Below are positions 46,535 to 55,603 of a stretch of DNA of 64,000 nucleotides, in pieces (within the stretch, counting starts at the first letter, position 1; the number at the start of each line of letters is the position of its first letter). The DNA is from Motiliproteus sp. MSK22-1 (lineage in GTDB: Bacteria > Pseudomonadota > Gammaproteobacteria > Pseudomonadales > Balneatricaceae). Both the position numbers and the translations under genes were made by a program. Location: the NCBI RefSeq assembly GCF_001968815.1, contig NZ_MIEQ01000044.1, forward strand, positions 124,001-188,000, in the 5' to 3' direction. The notes beneath the pieces are model-generated. The model had not been told where the DNA came from and made no database searches. It saw only the letters and a list, made by a program, of their open reading frames with translations.

Positions 46535-48595
46535 ATGTTTCGCCATTCTTATATGGTCGCATGTATTGCCTCAGCATCACTGGGGACCAGCATAGTTCAG
46601 GCAGCCAAAAGCGATACAGAAAAGACTCTGGAGGTAGACAAAGTCACTGTTATCGGCAATGAAACCGAAAAGAAAATACCGCCGCTGGGAGCTCCTGCTA
46701 CGATCAGTAAAAATGGTGTCGCCATAGAAGAGCTGCCCTATTCTGTGTCTGTGGTAGATGAGTCTTTTATTCAGCAAACCGGTGCAAAGAATATTCAGGA
46801 TGCACTGCTATACACCAGCGGAGTTTATGCAGGGGCATTCGGTATTGATACCCGTGTCGACTCAACAAAAGTACGTGGTGTAGATCCGGTTAAATATGTC
46901 GATGGTCTACGCTCACACTACGGCTATTACAACAATGTGAGACCAAATATTTATTCACTGAAACAGATAGAAGTGATGAAAGGTCCGTCATCAGTTCTTT
47001 TTGGTCAGGGTTCAGTGGGCGGTATTGTTAACGCGGTTAGCAAACGCCCTGAAGAGGAAGAATCCGGTGAAATCTGGCTACAGGCAGGTTCGTTCAATCG
47101 TAAGCAACTGGCGGCAGATTGGACAGGAGCACTGGATGCCGAAGGTAAGTATCTGTTCCGCTTTATCGGTCTTACCCGTGACAGCGGTACCCAGGTTAAC
47201 CATGTTGATGATGATGAAACGGTTTTCAACCCTTCCTTCAGCTGGCGCGCCTCTGATAATACTGAGATGACATTTATCTACAATTACCAAAAGCGAGAAG
47301 GAGGTATTACCGCTCAGTTTCTGCCGACTCAAGGGACGCTGATGACAGGCCCTCTGGGTCAGCTGGGACCATCTACCTATATTGGCGAACCCGGCTGGGA
47401 TGCCTATGATCGTAAGCAGTCAGCCCTGACCACCGAGCTAAAACATCGCTTAAACGATACCTGGAGCCTGGCAGCCGTCGCTCGCTATGTTGATGCAGAA
47501 ACCAACACGCGTGAACACTGGGCCAATATCGGCGTGGCTCCCGATGCCGAAGGTAATATTGGCCGTACCATTCATACCAATAACAAAAGCACACAGGGGC
47601 TGAACTGGGACGCACGCCTCCTCGGTCAGTTTGATGTTGGTGTTACTTCCCATCGGTTGTTACTGGGTATAGACCGTCAAGACATTGAAATTGATGATTG
47701 GAATACATTCTACGGTGCCGGTACACCCATTAATGCGTACCAACCGGTATATGGCAATGTCGCTGCGGTTTCAGCAGCTATGGACAAGCCTTCGGTAACA
47801 ACTGAACAACTGGGTTTCTATATTGCTGATCATATAAACTGGGGGCCGGTAGTCCTATCTATGGCAGCACGCCATGATACCGTTAAAACCATACAGTCCG
47901 GCTCGGCTGACAAAAAAAACCGTGCAACAACAGGCCATCTTGGATTGATGTACCAATTCAACGGGGGCATCTCCCCGTATGCAAGCTACTCCGAATCCTT
48001 TGAAGCCAATACAGGCAGTGATGGCCAGGGAGGCACCCTTGATCCAACCGAAGGTGAACAGGTCGAGTTCGGTATTAAGTACCTGTCTGACGATCAATCC
48101 ACAGCCATCACTCTGGCCCATTTCGATATTGAACAGCTTAACCGTGTAACCAACGGTACGACACCGGGTGGCTTGCAACAGGTCGGAGCAACAATCGACG
48201 GCTGGGAATTAAAAGCCAGAAAAAACTGGGATAATCTCAGCGTGCTTTTTAACTATTCTGCAATCGATGCCAACGATGGTAACGGAGGCCGTTTACCCTA
48301 CGTGGCAGAGCATCAGACTTCAGTTTGGGGAAGCTACCTGCTGGGTAACAATTGGCGCGCTGGCCTGGGGGTCCGTCGTACTGGCTCAAATGTTGGCTGG
48401 GGAGGTTCACCGGCCATAGCCAGTGTGACCCTGGTGGATGCCATGGTCGGATATGAGGTCGGGAACTGGGACTTTACCCTGGACGTAAAAAACCTGACAG
48501 ACAAAACCTATATTTCCTGGTGTCGCTCTTCTGGAGCTGATTGTGGCTATGGTGAAAAGCTAAACGCCACATTGAATGCTCGATATAAGTTTTAA
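46535..48595 (+). CDS. TonB-dependent siderophore receptor
   Basis: Outer-membrane iron-siderophore transporter, 686 aa from ATG 46535. The start is chosen because GGAG (46522-46525) precedes it and the result is a normal signal peptide (MFRHSYMVACIASASLGTSIVQA); earlier in-frame ATGs overlap the Fur box. The plug domain (about residues 45-165) has DALLYTSGVYAGAFG, TKVRGVDPVKYVDGLR and VMKGPSSVLFGQGSVGGIVN, characteristic of ferrichrome/pyoverdine-type receptors. The C-terminal phenylalanine fits beta-barrel assembly. It is followed by a PepSY protein that probably reduces the imported iron complex. Siderophore type cannot be told from sequence. Confidence 0.93.
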   Translation: MFRHSYMVACIASASLGTSIVQAAKSDTEKTLEVDKVTVIGNETEKKIPPLGAPATISKNGVAIEELPYSVSVVDESFIQQTGAKNIQDALLYTSGVYAGAFGIDTRVDSTKVRGVDPVKYVDGLRSHYGYYNNVRPNIYSLKQIEVMKGPSSVLFGQGSVGGIVNAVSKRPEEEESGEIWLQAGSFNRKQLAADWTGALDAEGKYLFRFIGLTRDSGTQVNHVDDDETVFNPSFSWRASDNTEMTFIYNYQKREGGITAQFLPTQGTLMTGPLGQLGPSTYIGEPGWDAYDRKQSALTTELKHRLNDTWSLAAVARYVDAETNTREHWANIGVAPDAEGNIGRTIHTNNKSTQGLNWDARLLGQFDVGVTSHRLLLGIDRQDIEIDDWNTFYGAGTPINAYQPVYGNVAAVSAAMDKPSVTTEQLGFYIADHINWGPVVLSMAARHDTVKTIQSGSADKKNRATTGHLGLMYQFNGGISPYASYSESFEANTGSDGQGGTLDPTEGEQVEFGIKYLSDDQSTAITLAHFDIEQLNRVTNGTTPGGLQQVGATIDGWELKARKNWDNLSVLFNYSAIDANDGNGGRLPYVAEHQTSVWGSYLLGNNWRAGLGVRRTGSNVGWGGSPAIASVTLVDAMVGYEVGNWDFTLDVKNLTDKTYISWCRSSGADCGYGEKLNATLNARYKF

Positions 48596-48612
48596 TTCAA
48601 CCCCTCAGTGAC

Positions 48613-48650
48613 CAAAGCCCTGTCGCTCCCCTTCCGGCAGGGCTTTTTTA
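48613..48650 (+). terminator. Terminator between the receptor and PepSY genes
   Basis: AAAGCCCTGTCG pairs with CGGCAGGGCTTT and is followed by TTTTAA. It may let only part of the transcripts read into the PepSY gene. Confidence 0.82.
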
Positions 48651-48674
48651 ATTTGAACTTTGTGGAATTTATTG

Positions 48675-50390
48675 ATGAATACAGCCCTTGGGAAAGATCA
48701 ACGCAGTCGCTCACGTGATAAGAAAAAACGCAGACTCTCTCTACGCTATCTGGCATACCTGATTCACAGCTTTATGGGTCTAAAACTGACTCTGTTGCTA
48801 ATTGTGGTGCTCTTCACCGGGTCAATTGCAGCTATTCAGCAGGAGTTGGACTGGTTGATCTATGATGAAATGCGCGCAGAGGTTCAGGAGCAGCGCATAA
48901 GTTCAGGTGTATTATTGGATAGGCTCCAGGCAGCTTACCCCGACAACGGCATGTTTTTCTTCCGCAGCGGAGAAAAGTATCCTCATCTGAATGCCCACGC
49001 ACGTTTTATCGATGACACCGGCGGTTGGCGACACGCATGGATTGATCCTTACAGTGGTGAAGTGAAAGGCGACACTGCCTTACTGTCAATAGGCCAGTTC
49101 ATTGGTTATCTGCATGCCACTCTGTTTTTACCGGCGATCGGAAACAGTTTAGTGAATGCACTGGGATTGTTGGTATTGATCTCATTGATAACCGGATTAA
49201 TGACCTTCCCCAAATTCTGGCGCTACTTCTTTAAGCCGCCACGTACAGCAAACCTGCGGGTATTTCTGGGAGATTTACACAAGCTGGTCGGATTATGGAG
49301 CTTATGGATAGTGCTCATCATAGGTATCACCGGCAGCTGGTGGTTTTATCAGGATCCGTTTGTTAAGTATCTTGGTGCCCCTTCTATCATTGAGCCTTAC
49401 CCACAGAAACCGCTGCTCAGTTATGAAGAGCTGGATTCGCTGGAACCTACAGGAACGCCCGATAAGCGCCCCGTTGCAGAAATTATCCAGCAAGTTCAGT
49501 CCGCCTACCCCGATCTACAGATCAACATTATCAATCCCCCTGAGCATAGCGCCGACCCATACGAAGTTGTGGGAACAACAGGGGAATTATTACTGAGTGA
49601 ATGGCGTGGACATCGCATTTTTGTCAACCCGTACACTGGTAAAATCGTCGATGCCTTTATGGTTAAAGACCTGACCTTTATGCAACGTACAGACATGGCG
49701 GTGACACCACTGCATTATGGTACCTGGGCGACCGGAGCTTCAGACCTGGTAGTCAAGCTGTTCTATTTTTGCGGCGGTACTGCAATGACATTTCTTGCTG
49801 TCAGCGGACTGGTCGTCAGCTACAAGCGAACCCGAAAGGCTGCGCGCAAAGCAGCTCAGCATAGCCCGTTACTGACTAAACTGTATAAAGGCTGGTATCT
49901 GATTCGTCCTTGGGGCGGCCCAATGGGAGGATTCAAATATCTCAACCTGATCGCAATTGTAGGCATTGCGGTAGGAACAGGTATCGCTTTAACCCTGAGT
50001 GGTCAGGGTACCAAGGGAAGCGGTTTTCTCTATCAAGAACAAACCCTTGGTCCCTGGACCGTATCCATGAATGCAGTCGCCGGTCTGCTGGAGAAAGACC
50101 TACCGCCGATACGCCCCGGTAATATGACTAATCTAAATGTGGCGCTCCCCGCAGAAGCTCTGGACAAAATTAAATTCATCTATGCCCGAGTTGGTAAACC
50201 TCGCACAATGCGCGCACCAGGAACCCTGATTCATGGCCCAATCGGAGCGAAGCATGTGCATCTAAGCATACCGAGAAAAATAGATAACAAAAGTGAGTTA
50301 TGGATTACTGCCGTCACCTGGCAAGGAGACTACTATCAGAACCAATGGAGTCTGATGCCGGATGGAAAGAAAACCATCGATGCGCGATAG
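48675..50390 (+). CDS. PepSY-domain membrane protein (PiuB-like)
   Basis: A 571-aa inner-membrane protein of the COG3182 PepSY-associated transmembrane group. It begins with a basic stretch and a membrane helix (LTLLLIVVLFTGSIAAIQQELDWL), then a periplasmic PepSY-like region and further helices at about 160, 210, 350 and 430. Conserved histidines (LHATLFLP, DLHKLVGLWSLW, PLHYGTWATG) may hold haem. Such proteins often sit beside siderophore receptors and are thought to reduce ferric siderophores. ATG 48675 was chosen over an upstream TTG. It is probably in the Fur regulon with the receptor. Confidence 0.84.
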   Translation: MNTALGKDQRSRSRDKKKRRLSLRYLAYLIHSFMGLKLTLLLIVVLFTGSIAAIQQELDWLIYDEMRAEVQEQRISSGVLLDRLQAAYPDNGMFFFRSGEKYPHLNAHARFIDDTGGWRHAWIDPYSGEVKGDTALLSIGQFIGYLHATLFLPAIGNSLVNALGLLVLISLITGLMTFPKFWRYFFKPPRTANLRVFLGDLHKLVGLWSLWIVLIIGITGSWWFYQDPFVKYLGAPSIIEPYPQKPLLSYEELDSLEPTGTPDKRPVAEIIQQVQSAYPDLQINIINPPEHSADPYEVVGTTGELLLSEWRGHRIFVNPYTGKIVDAFMVKDLTFMQRTDMAVTPLHYGTWATGASDLVVKLFYFCGGTAMTFLAVSGLVVSYKRTRKAARKAAQHSPLLTKLYKGWYLIRPWGGPMGGFKYLNLIAIVGIAVGTGIALTLSGQGTKGSGFLYQEQTLGPWTVSMNAVAGLLEKDLPPIRPGNMTNLNVALPAEALDKIKFIYARVGKPRTMRAPGTLIHGPIGAKHVHLSIPRKIDNKSELWITAVTWQGDYYQNQWSLMPDGKKTIDAR

Positions 50391-50543
50391 TTGAGATTAA
50401 ACCCACTGCATTTAAGATCGTTAAATGAGCGTCTGTCCCCGATCAGGGGGTAGACATGATAACTGGACTGTCGAGCGCTTACCGGTCATCCGACTTCAGC
50501 TGTATTCAGCCGTATTTTTTGTTCCCATTGGACCCGGCAATAA

Positions 50544-51380
50544 TCAGTCAATTCTCGTTTGAAGATTTTCTGGATCTAACGCCCGCTGCAAACGATCAAA
50601 GTTTCCGTTCAACCAGGCTTCGATCCCCTGGTTAAGTGGCTTCTCCGCCGGATCAAGACTCCAACGCAAAGTTACAAATTCAGGGCTTGGGGATAATCGC
50701 CCCACACGCAACGCCTCTTCTGGGCAGTGTTCAGCGTTTTCCAGAGGCAAAAACATGGCTTCAGCCAAAGGAGTTAATTCGAGGTTCATGACGCAGATAG
50801 CAGTTACATTCTGATCTATCAATTGTTGCTCCAGCCTCAGAGAAAACAGTTGTATCTGCTGCTGCAGTTGTTGCAAATTCAGAAAGATCTGCTCTGCCTG
50901 ATCAGGCCAAATGCGACTTAAATCACGGGCTAGAATCTGACTCATAACTTGCAAATTATCCGGCGCTAACCAAAAGTAACTATCGAGTAGCTGTGGATCA
51001 GCACTTATTCGCACGCGGGTTCCCGGTTCGTTCAATTCCCGTGCAATATCAATGGGAATCACGCCAATATCCTGTCTACGCAATTTGCCGTACAGGGCAT
51101 ATCGCGGCCAAAGAGATTCCACCGTTACCAACGCCACAAAGGGGCCCGCACTCTGAAGACGTTCATGGCTTTTATTTTTCAGCCAACTGGATATACGCTT
51201 TACCGGTAGCCGCTCAGGCGGCAAGTAGACAGCTTCAACCGTAGTTTTATTGAGCAGGCTCTCACTTAATGCCTGAGCAATCGGCAAAGCTGTGGCTATC
51301 TTTTCCTCTGCCATCACCACATCACTGCATACTGCCAGCAATAACAATCCTATTCGTTTGTTTTTAAAAATACGTATCAT
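50544..51380 (-). CDS. Degenerate metal-binding-protein paralogue without metal ligands
   Basis: A 278-aa exported protein (signal peptide MIRIFKNKRIGLLLLAVCSDVVMA from ATG 51380, preceded by AAAGG). The region YFWLAPDNLQVMSQILARDLSRIWPDQAEQIFLNLQ resembles the ZnuA/MntC-type binding protein core. However, the histidines that coordinate metal in such proteins are missing or replaced: the first site reads VEAVYLPPERLPVKR and the HxxWL position reads SYFWLA. It follows the permease gene by 13 bp. It may have a structural or regulatory role or bind something other than a metal ion. Identity as a paralogue is inferred from pattern. Confidence 0.65.
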   Translation of the reverse strand: MIRIFKNKRIGLLLLAVCSDVVMAEEKIATALPIAQALSESLLNKTTVEAVYLPPERLPVKRISSWLKNKSHERLQSAGPFVALVTVESLWPRYALYGKLRRQDIGVIPIDIARELNEPGTRVRISADPQLLDSYFWLAPDNLQVMSQILARDLSRIWPDQAEQIFLNLQQLQQQIQLFSLRLEQQLIDQNVTAICVMNLELTPLAEAMFLPLENAEHCPEEALRVGRLSPSPEFVTLRWSLDPAEKPLNQGIEAWLNGNFDRLQRALDPENLQTRID

Positions 51381-51393
51381 TTCAAAAGCCTTT

Positions 51394-52272
51394 CTACATA
51401 AACATACGCATGCGGTTATAACCAACGGCCAATACAAACCCCAGGCTCGCTAATAACACGATAGATGCTCCGGATGGCACAGGAAGATCGAATGCCATTG
51501 GCAGCAGGATACCGGCCAAAGAGCAACTGGTCGAAATCAGGATATTGCACCAGAAAAACTGCATCACGTTACGAGTCACCAAACGCGCAGTGGTTGCCGG
51601 AATAAGCAACATTGCCCCAACAAGAATAGCCCCGGCTATCTTCACTGCCGCTACCGTAATCAACGCGATGAGCACTACAAAGATATAGTCGTAAAGCCTT
51701 ACAGGAATTTCACTGACCCGCGCCAGTTCGGGATTAAGAGTGGCAACCAGTGCATTATTGCCAAACAGCAGCATCGCCAGGATGCAGATACCGCTAACGA
51801 CCGCCAGAATGGCAAGATCGCTGTCCTGTACCGTGAGGATAGAGCCAAACAGCACGTTCTCTAAAATATGTACGTTAACCTTACGCGCCACATACAGCAG
51901 CAAAGCTGCCCCCGTCGCAATAGCCACTGCCAGAAAGACTCCAACCAGAGCATCGTAAGGCACAGAGGTTCGCGACTTAACCCAATGTAACAGTAATGCA
52001 AAGATCAGACAGAAACCAAACAAAGCAGCAAACGGATGGGACGCAGGCTCACCCAGTAAAATACCAATAGCTATGCCGGTTAGCGCAGCATGCCCCACGG
52101 CTTCAGAGAAAAACGCCAACCGTTTGATAACGACCAGACTCCCCATCCCCCCCAACAACGGACCAATCATCAGCGCAGCGACTAAGCCATTAATCAGAAA
52201 ACCGTACTGGAACATATCCGGCAGATAGCCCCCAGCCTGGAGTTCAAACAGCATACTCCGTAAACTTTCCAT
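51394..52272 (-). CDS. Metal ABC transporter permease (ZnuB/MntB-like)
   Basis: Inner-membrane permease of the ABC-3 family, 292 aa with about eight membrane helices. GMGSLVVIKRLAFFSEAVGHAALTGIAIG (about 40-70) and VKIAGAILVGAMLLIPATTARLVT (about 205-230) are the family signatures. Its start codon overlaps the stop of the ATPase gene by one base, showing coupling. Metal specificity (Zn, Mn or Fe) cannot be read from the permease. Confidence 0.92.
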   Translation of the reverse strand: MESLRSMLFELQAGGYLPDMFQYGFLINGLVAALMIGPLLGGMGSLVVIKRLAFFSEAVGHAALTGIAIGILLGEPASHPFAALFGFCLIFALLLHWVKSRTSVPYDALVGVFLAVAIATGAALLLYVARKVNVHILENVLFGSILTVQDSDLAILAVVSGICILAMLLFGNNALVATLNPELARVSEIPVRLYDYIFVVLIALITVAAVKIAGAILVGAMLLIPATTARLVTRNVMQFFWCNILISTSCSLAGILLPMAFDLPVPSGASIVLLASLGFVLAVGYNRMRMFM

Positions 52273-52982
52273 TATGCTACCTCTGACACCCCGGTGCCGG
52301 TTACCAATACCAATTGCGGTGGACCCATTGCCTCAAGGCCTGCATTGATTATCAATACGTTATCGGCATGCCGACGAACAAACGCCATATCATGGTGCAC
52401 CATCACCAACGTATGTCTCTTATCCCGAAACTGACCTATCAGGTCAGTAATCAACGTCTGTCCTTCAGTATCAAGACCGGTCATAGGCTCATCCAGAAAC
52501 CAAAGTGAGGATTGGCGAAAAAGCGCCTGTGCAAACATCAAGCGCTGACGTTCGCCACCAGAGAGCTGCCCCAGCTGCAGCCCAGCTTTATCTCCAAGCC
52601 CCAACTGTTCCAACAATTCAGCAACCTGATGCCGAACCTTGGCAGACTGACGGAAAAATAACGGCCTTGGGCTGATTATCGCCGACATATAATCTTCAAT
52701 AGTCACCGGCAATACCACATCAAATTGTGATTGCTGTGGAATGTAGGCAGGCATCCTTACAGCATTCAACCCTTTCCCATTCGGGTCTGGCCAATGGCGA
52801 TTAATCTCCCCCCCGTGAGGCATCAACCCTAACAGGCTTTTTAACAATGAAGTTTTCCCGGCCCCGTTCGGTCCAACCAGCATATGTAATTGCCCGGCAG
52901 CCAGCTCCACACTGATGGGATCCAAAACCCGGTTACCCGCCAGGGTCAGACTGACATTATTCAGGGATATCGAAGGCCCCAC
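52272..52982 (-). CDS. Metal ABC transporter ATPase (ZnuC/MntA-like)
   Basis: Cytoplasmic ATPase, 236 aa. Walker A GPNGAGKTSLLKSLLG, signature LSGGERQRLMFAQAL, Walker B LWFLDEPMTGLD and the switch histidine in MVHHDMAFV are all present. IPQQSQFDVVLPVTIEDYM is the usual Q-loop segment of ZnuC/MntB-type ATPases. Start and stop overlap neighbouring genes by one base each, so it is part of a tightly coupled SBP-ATPase-permease-SBP series. Confidence 0.93.
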   Translation of the reverse strand: MGPSISLNNVSLTLAGNRVLDPISVELAAGQLHMLVGPNGAGKTSLLKSLLGLMPHGGEINRHWPDPNGKGLNAVRMPAYIPQQSQFDVVLPVTIEDYMSAIISPRPLFFRQSAKVRHQVAELLEQLGLGDKAGLQLGQLSGGERQRLMFAQALFRQSSLWFLDEPMTGLDTEGQTLITDLIGQFRDKRHTLVMVHHDMAFVRRHADNVLIINAGLEAMGPPQLVLVTGTGVSEVA

Positions 52983-53932
52983 TAATACTTCCCCCCGGTA
53001 TCAGCCAGCTTGTTGAGACGACTCAGATACTGTTCTAACGCTTGCATCAATGTTTCCAGATTACCCTCCATCTCTCGCTTAAACTGAGCAGAGTCATACT
53101 CGCCGTATGTCATATGAGAGAAATGGTAAATGCGAATTCCCGTGGCCTGTTCTATGGTTGTCACATAGCGGTTATCCATATTAAGCTCGGTAAACAAAAT
53201 TTGAATATCGGCGGCACGGATGCGATCTATCGTCTGTTGCAACTGACTGACACTGGGCTCCACACCATGTGCTGGCTCAATCACGGTATCGATACCGATC
53301 CCAAACTCCTGCAGAAAATAACCATAAGCATTATGGGTACTGGCAATACGCACACCACTCAGGTCCAATCCCATTAAGCGAGCACTGTAGCTGGTCTTCA
53401 TACGCCGTAATTCACGCGCAAATTTCACAGCATTGATTTTATAAAATTGCGCATTTTCCGGGTCCAGCTCACCCAGCTCTCGAGCAATGGTGTAAAGCTG
53501 TCTAATGGATGCACTGATCGATACGAAGGTATGCGGATTCCAGGCTCCCAAAGCATTAGCAACCCCCAGCAATGGAACATCAGCGTTGGCCTCTATCACC
53601 TTCAGCCCACCACCGCTTTTACCCCGCTGGCTTTGCAGCGTATCCAATGCACGAAAAGCAAACTCGTCATGACCAATGCCATTAACCACCAACGCATCCA
53701 TGGTCATCAACCGTTTCAGATCTGCGGGCTGCATTTCATAGCTATGCGGATTAAAACCAGCATCGACCAATGGCACAACCTCAGCACGCTCTTTTACGAT
53801 TTGACTGACGTAGCTGAAGTAAGGGTGCAGTGTAATGCCGACACGCAGCCTCTCAGCAGCCCCGACCTGAACGCTTGATAACCCCATAACCAACACAAAG
53901 AAAAGTGATCTGTAAGAAGAATAACTACGCAT
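52982..53932 (-). CDS. Metal-binding periplasmic protein (ZnuA/MntC-like)
   Basis: Binding protein of cluster A-I, 316 aa from ATG 53932. The signal peptide ends near VGA-AERLRV. Candidate metal ligands are histidines in FNPHSYEMQ, WNPHTFVS and STHNAYGYFLQEFGI, which correspond to the three ZnuA zinc histidines, plus the E/D region TELNMDNRY. The long His-rich loop of E. coli ZnuA is absent. The histidine set favours zinc but manganese or iron are possible. The start shares 8 bases (ATGCGTAG) with the stop of the preceding gene. A longer frame from 54016 lacks a signal-peptide-like N-terminus. Confidence 0.9.
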   Translation of the reverse strand: MRSYSSYRSLFFVLVMGLSSVQVGAAERLRVGITLHPYFSYVSQIVKERAEVVPLVDAGFNPHSYEMQPADLKRLMTMDALVVNGIGHDEFAFRALDTLQSQRGKSGGGLKVIEANADVPLLGVANALGAWNPHTFVSISASIRQLYTIARELGELDPENAQFYKINAVKFARELRRMKTSYSARLMGLDLSGVRIASTHNAYGYFLQEFGIGIDTVIEPAHGVEPSVSQLQQTIDRIRAADIQILFTELNMDNRYVTTIEQATGIRIYHFSHMTYGEYDSAQFKREMEGNLETLMQALEQYLSRLNKLADTGGKY

Positions 53933-54455
53933 TGTGTAACACCTGCCAGTATTCATCTGGCGTACAAGCAGAGGTTGTACGCTTAGATTGATGAGAATGT
54001 TTATGGGACCGTTCAACAGAACGCCAATAGACCAGCACCCGGGTATTCAACACCAGTAAAAACTGCACTGAGCTGCCATTGCTGGCATTCAGAGGTGTGC
54101 CGATATAGCAGGCCCCGTCCAGTTTCCGCCACCGATGGCGGCTAGTTGCCGATAGATGATCGCTAAACGGCGGTATTCCTTCAGCGGCAAGACTTGCCAC
54201 CTCGGGTAACGGACTCCCCTCCTGAGCAAGAAACTGAATCTCATCCCCCGCATTACGCAACGCCGTAAGTACTGCTTTATCTTTAACATCCAGTAATAAA
54301 TAACCCGGAGGTTTGGCCGGGACTGATTGATTGGTTGTAACGCCATAACCACCCACGAACAGGATCAGTAATACAGCCAGCAATACCCAGCGGCTTTCCT
54401 GCCTCCCATTGTCGGATCGAACAGGCTCTATATACTGTTCAGAGTTCACCGACAT
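53925..54455 (-). CDS. Small inner-membrane protein, DUF6162-like
   Basis: A 176-aa protein with one N-terminal membrane helix (WVLLAVLLILFVGGYGV, about residues 25-41) and a periplasmic domain of about 120 residues containing CYIGTPL and a C-terminal His/Ser-rich patch (SHKHSHQSK). Proteins of this type (I recall DUF6162) appear beside metal ABC transporters in gammaproteobacteria; the assignment is tentative and no function is known. GGAGGTGG precedes ATG 54455, which overlaps the previous gene by 17 bp. The histidine patch could bind metal. Confidence 0.7.
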   Translation of the reverse strand: MSVNSEQYIEPVRSDNGRQESRWVLLAVLLILFVGGYGVTTNQSVPAKPPGYLLLDVKDKAVLTALRNAGDEIQFLAQEGSPLPEVASLAAEGIPPFSDHLSATSRHRWRKLDGACYIGTPLNASNGSSVQFLLVLNTRVLVYWRSVERSHKHSHQSKRTTSACTPDEYWQVLHNA

Positions 54456-54756
54456 CCACCTCCACCGGGAATTCATGGCCTGAATCAAACTGTAAATAAA
54501 ACTCCCCCTCCGGCCGCTCAAACTGAACACGGGAGAAACGATCGGCTTTTCGGGTTTGTATTAAATTCTCCTGGTAGTCGAATATTCGAACCGGTTTACC
54601 AATGGCCTTGCTGCCATCGCTGAAACCTACTTCGCAGTTAATCAACACCCCGACAGCCGAGCAAACCATCAATGGATAATGGGCTAGTACTCCATTGCTT
54701 TGCATTAAAAACGCGCCGCTGAACAACAATAGAAAGAAGGTTTTGCAGAAGGTCAT
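54439..54756 (-). CDS. 105-residue secreted protein with predicted mature N-terminal histidine
   Basis: A small exported protein, signal peptide MTFCKTFFLLLFSGAFLMQS followed by NGVLA. Predicted cleavage after Ala25 would leave mature protein beginning HYPLMVCSAVG. The rest (EVGFSDGSKAIGKPVRIFDY, RVQFERPEGEFYLQF) looks like a single beta-sandwich of the carboxypeptidase-regulatory or CopC-like kind. Two cysteines (32 and 41) could form a disulfide. Start overlaps the stop of the DUF4198 gene by ATGA. I do not recognise a named family. Position suggests a periplasmic metal-handling role. Confidence 0.72.
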   Translation of the reverse strand: MTFCKTFFLLLFSGAFLMQSNGVLAHYPLMVCSAVGVLINCEVGFSDGSKAIGKPVRIFDYQENLIQTRKADRFSRVQFERPEGEFYLQFDSGHEFPVEVDVGEL

Positions 54757-55601
54757 CCCGCTATCACCTCAAATGTGAGATAACGAATCGCTTCGATCGT
54801 ATCAGCCAGAGGGGATTCGGATGGCATCGACTGACTTGCTGATATCAACCAGGGACCAGCCTGTTCTGGGGTAAAAAGCACTCGACCGGTTTTATCGGTC
54901 ACTATCTGGATATGATTACGCTCGTCACGGTAACGAGTACCACCCGGCGTAATTTCAACGTTAACACCAGCCGCGGGCTTTCCATTAAGCAAGATCTCAA
55001 TCACCAGCTCCTCACCCTGAACGATATCATTGGGGTGAGTAATTGGATTCAGTTCCAACCCCTTGCCTGTGGGCTGATAAGCACTATCCGTCGGAGCATT
55101 ACGGGTAATGTAAACAACACTGGACAGATCAATCAGCTTTGTATTCACTTCGCGGGCATTTTTAGGCAGTTTCTGCTGTGCAGCAACCTTATCCGCCATC
55201 ATTCGCTTGGGGGTATCCCGTTTACCGGATTTGTAACTGGTAAAATAGAACCGGGGACGCTGTGCAAAAACCTTATAGGTACCATTCTGATCCAATAACA
55301 GGTCAAATACGCTACGACGGTGACCTTTAAAGTAGTTACCCAGATAATTTCGATCCCCATCCGGGGAAACGATCTGCACCGTTTCCAGACCAACCCCTTT
55401 ATCGTAGGCAAACACTCTGTGAGATGCGCTGACATCAAAGGTAACCCAGGAACGTTCATCACCCGAAAAGTTAAAGTCACTCGGCAGAATCCACAGCGGA
55501 TGCGCCTGAGTGATTGTCGCCAATGAAGCAAACAACAAGCTGCCGCCTAAAGCTGCGGCTTTCAGCATACCCGTCTTAAAAAAAGATCCTTTGATACTCA
55601 C
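54753..55601 (-). CDS. DUF4198-domain periplasmic protein
   Basis: A 282-aa exported protein of the DUF4198 type, with a signal peptide ending TQA at residue 33 and a mature start HPLWILPSDFNFSGDERSWVTFD, a hallmark of the family. The C-terminal part (PAAGVNVEITPGGTRYRDERN, DKTGRVLFTPEQAGPWLISAS) is an immunoglobulin-like beta domain. DUF4198 proteins recur near Ni/Co and other metal uptake genes; the biochemical role is unknown. The start codon is GTG with AGGAG upstream, 2 bp after the DUF2271 stop. Predicted N-terminal His34 may bind metal. Confidence 0.87.
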   Translation of the reverse strand: MSIKGSFFKTGMLKAAALGGSLLFASLATITQAHPLWILPSDFNFSGDERSWVTFDVSASHRVFAYDKGVGLETVQIVSPDGDRNYLGNYFKGHRRSVFDLLLDQNGTYKVFAQRPRFYFTSYKSGKRDTPKRMMADKVAAQQKLPKNAREVNTKLIDLSSVVYITRNAPTDSAYQPTGKGLELNPITHPNDIVQGEELVIEILLNGKPAAGVNVEITPGGTRYRDERNHIQIVTDKTGRVLFTPEQAGPWLISASQSMPSESPLADTIEAIRYLTFEVIAG

Positions 55602-55603
55602 GG

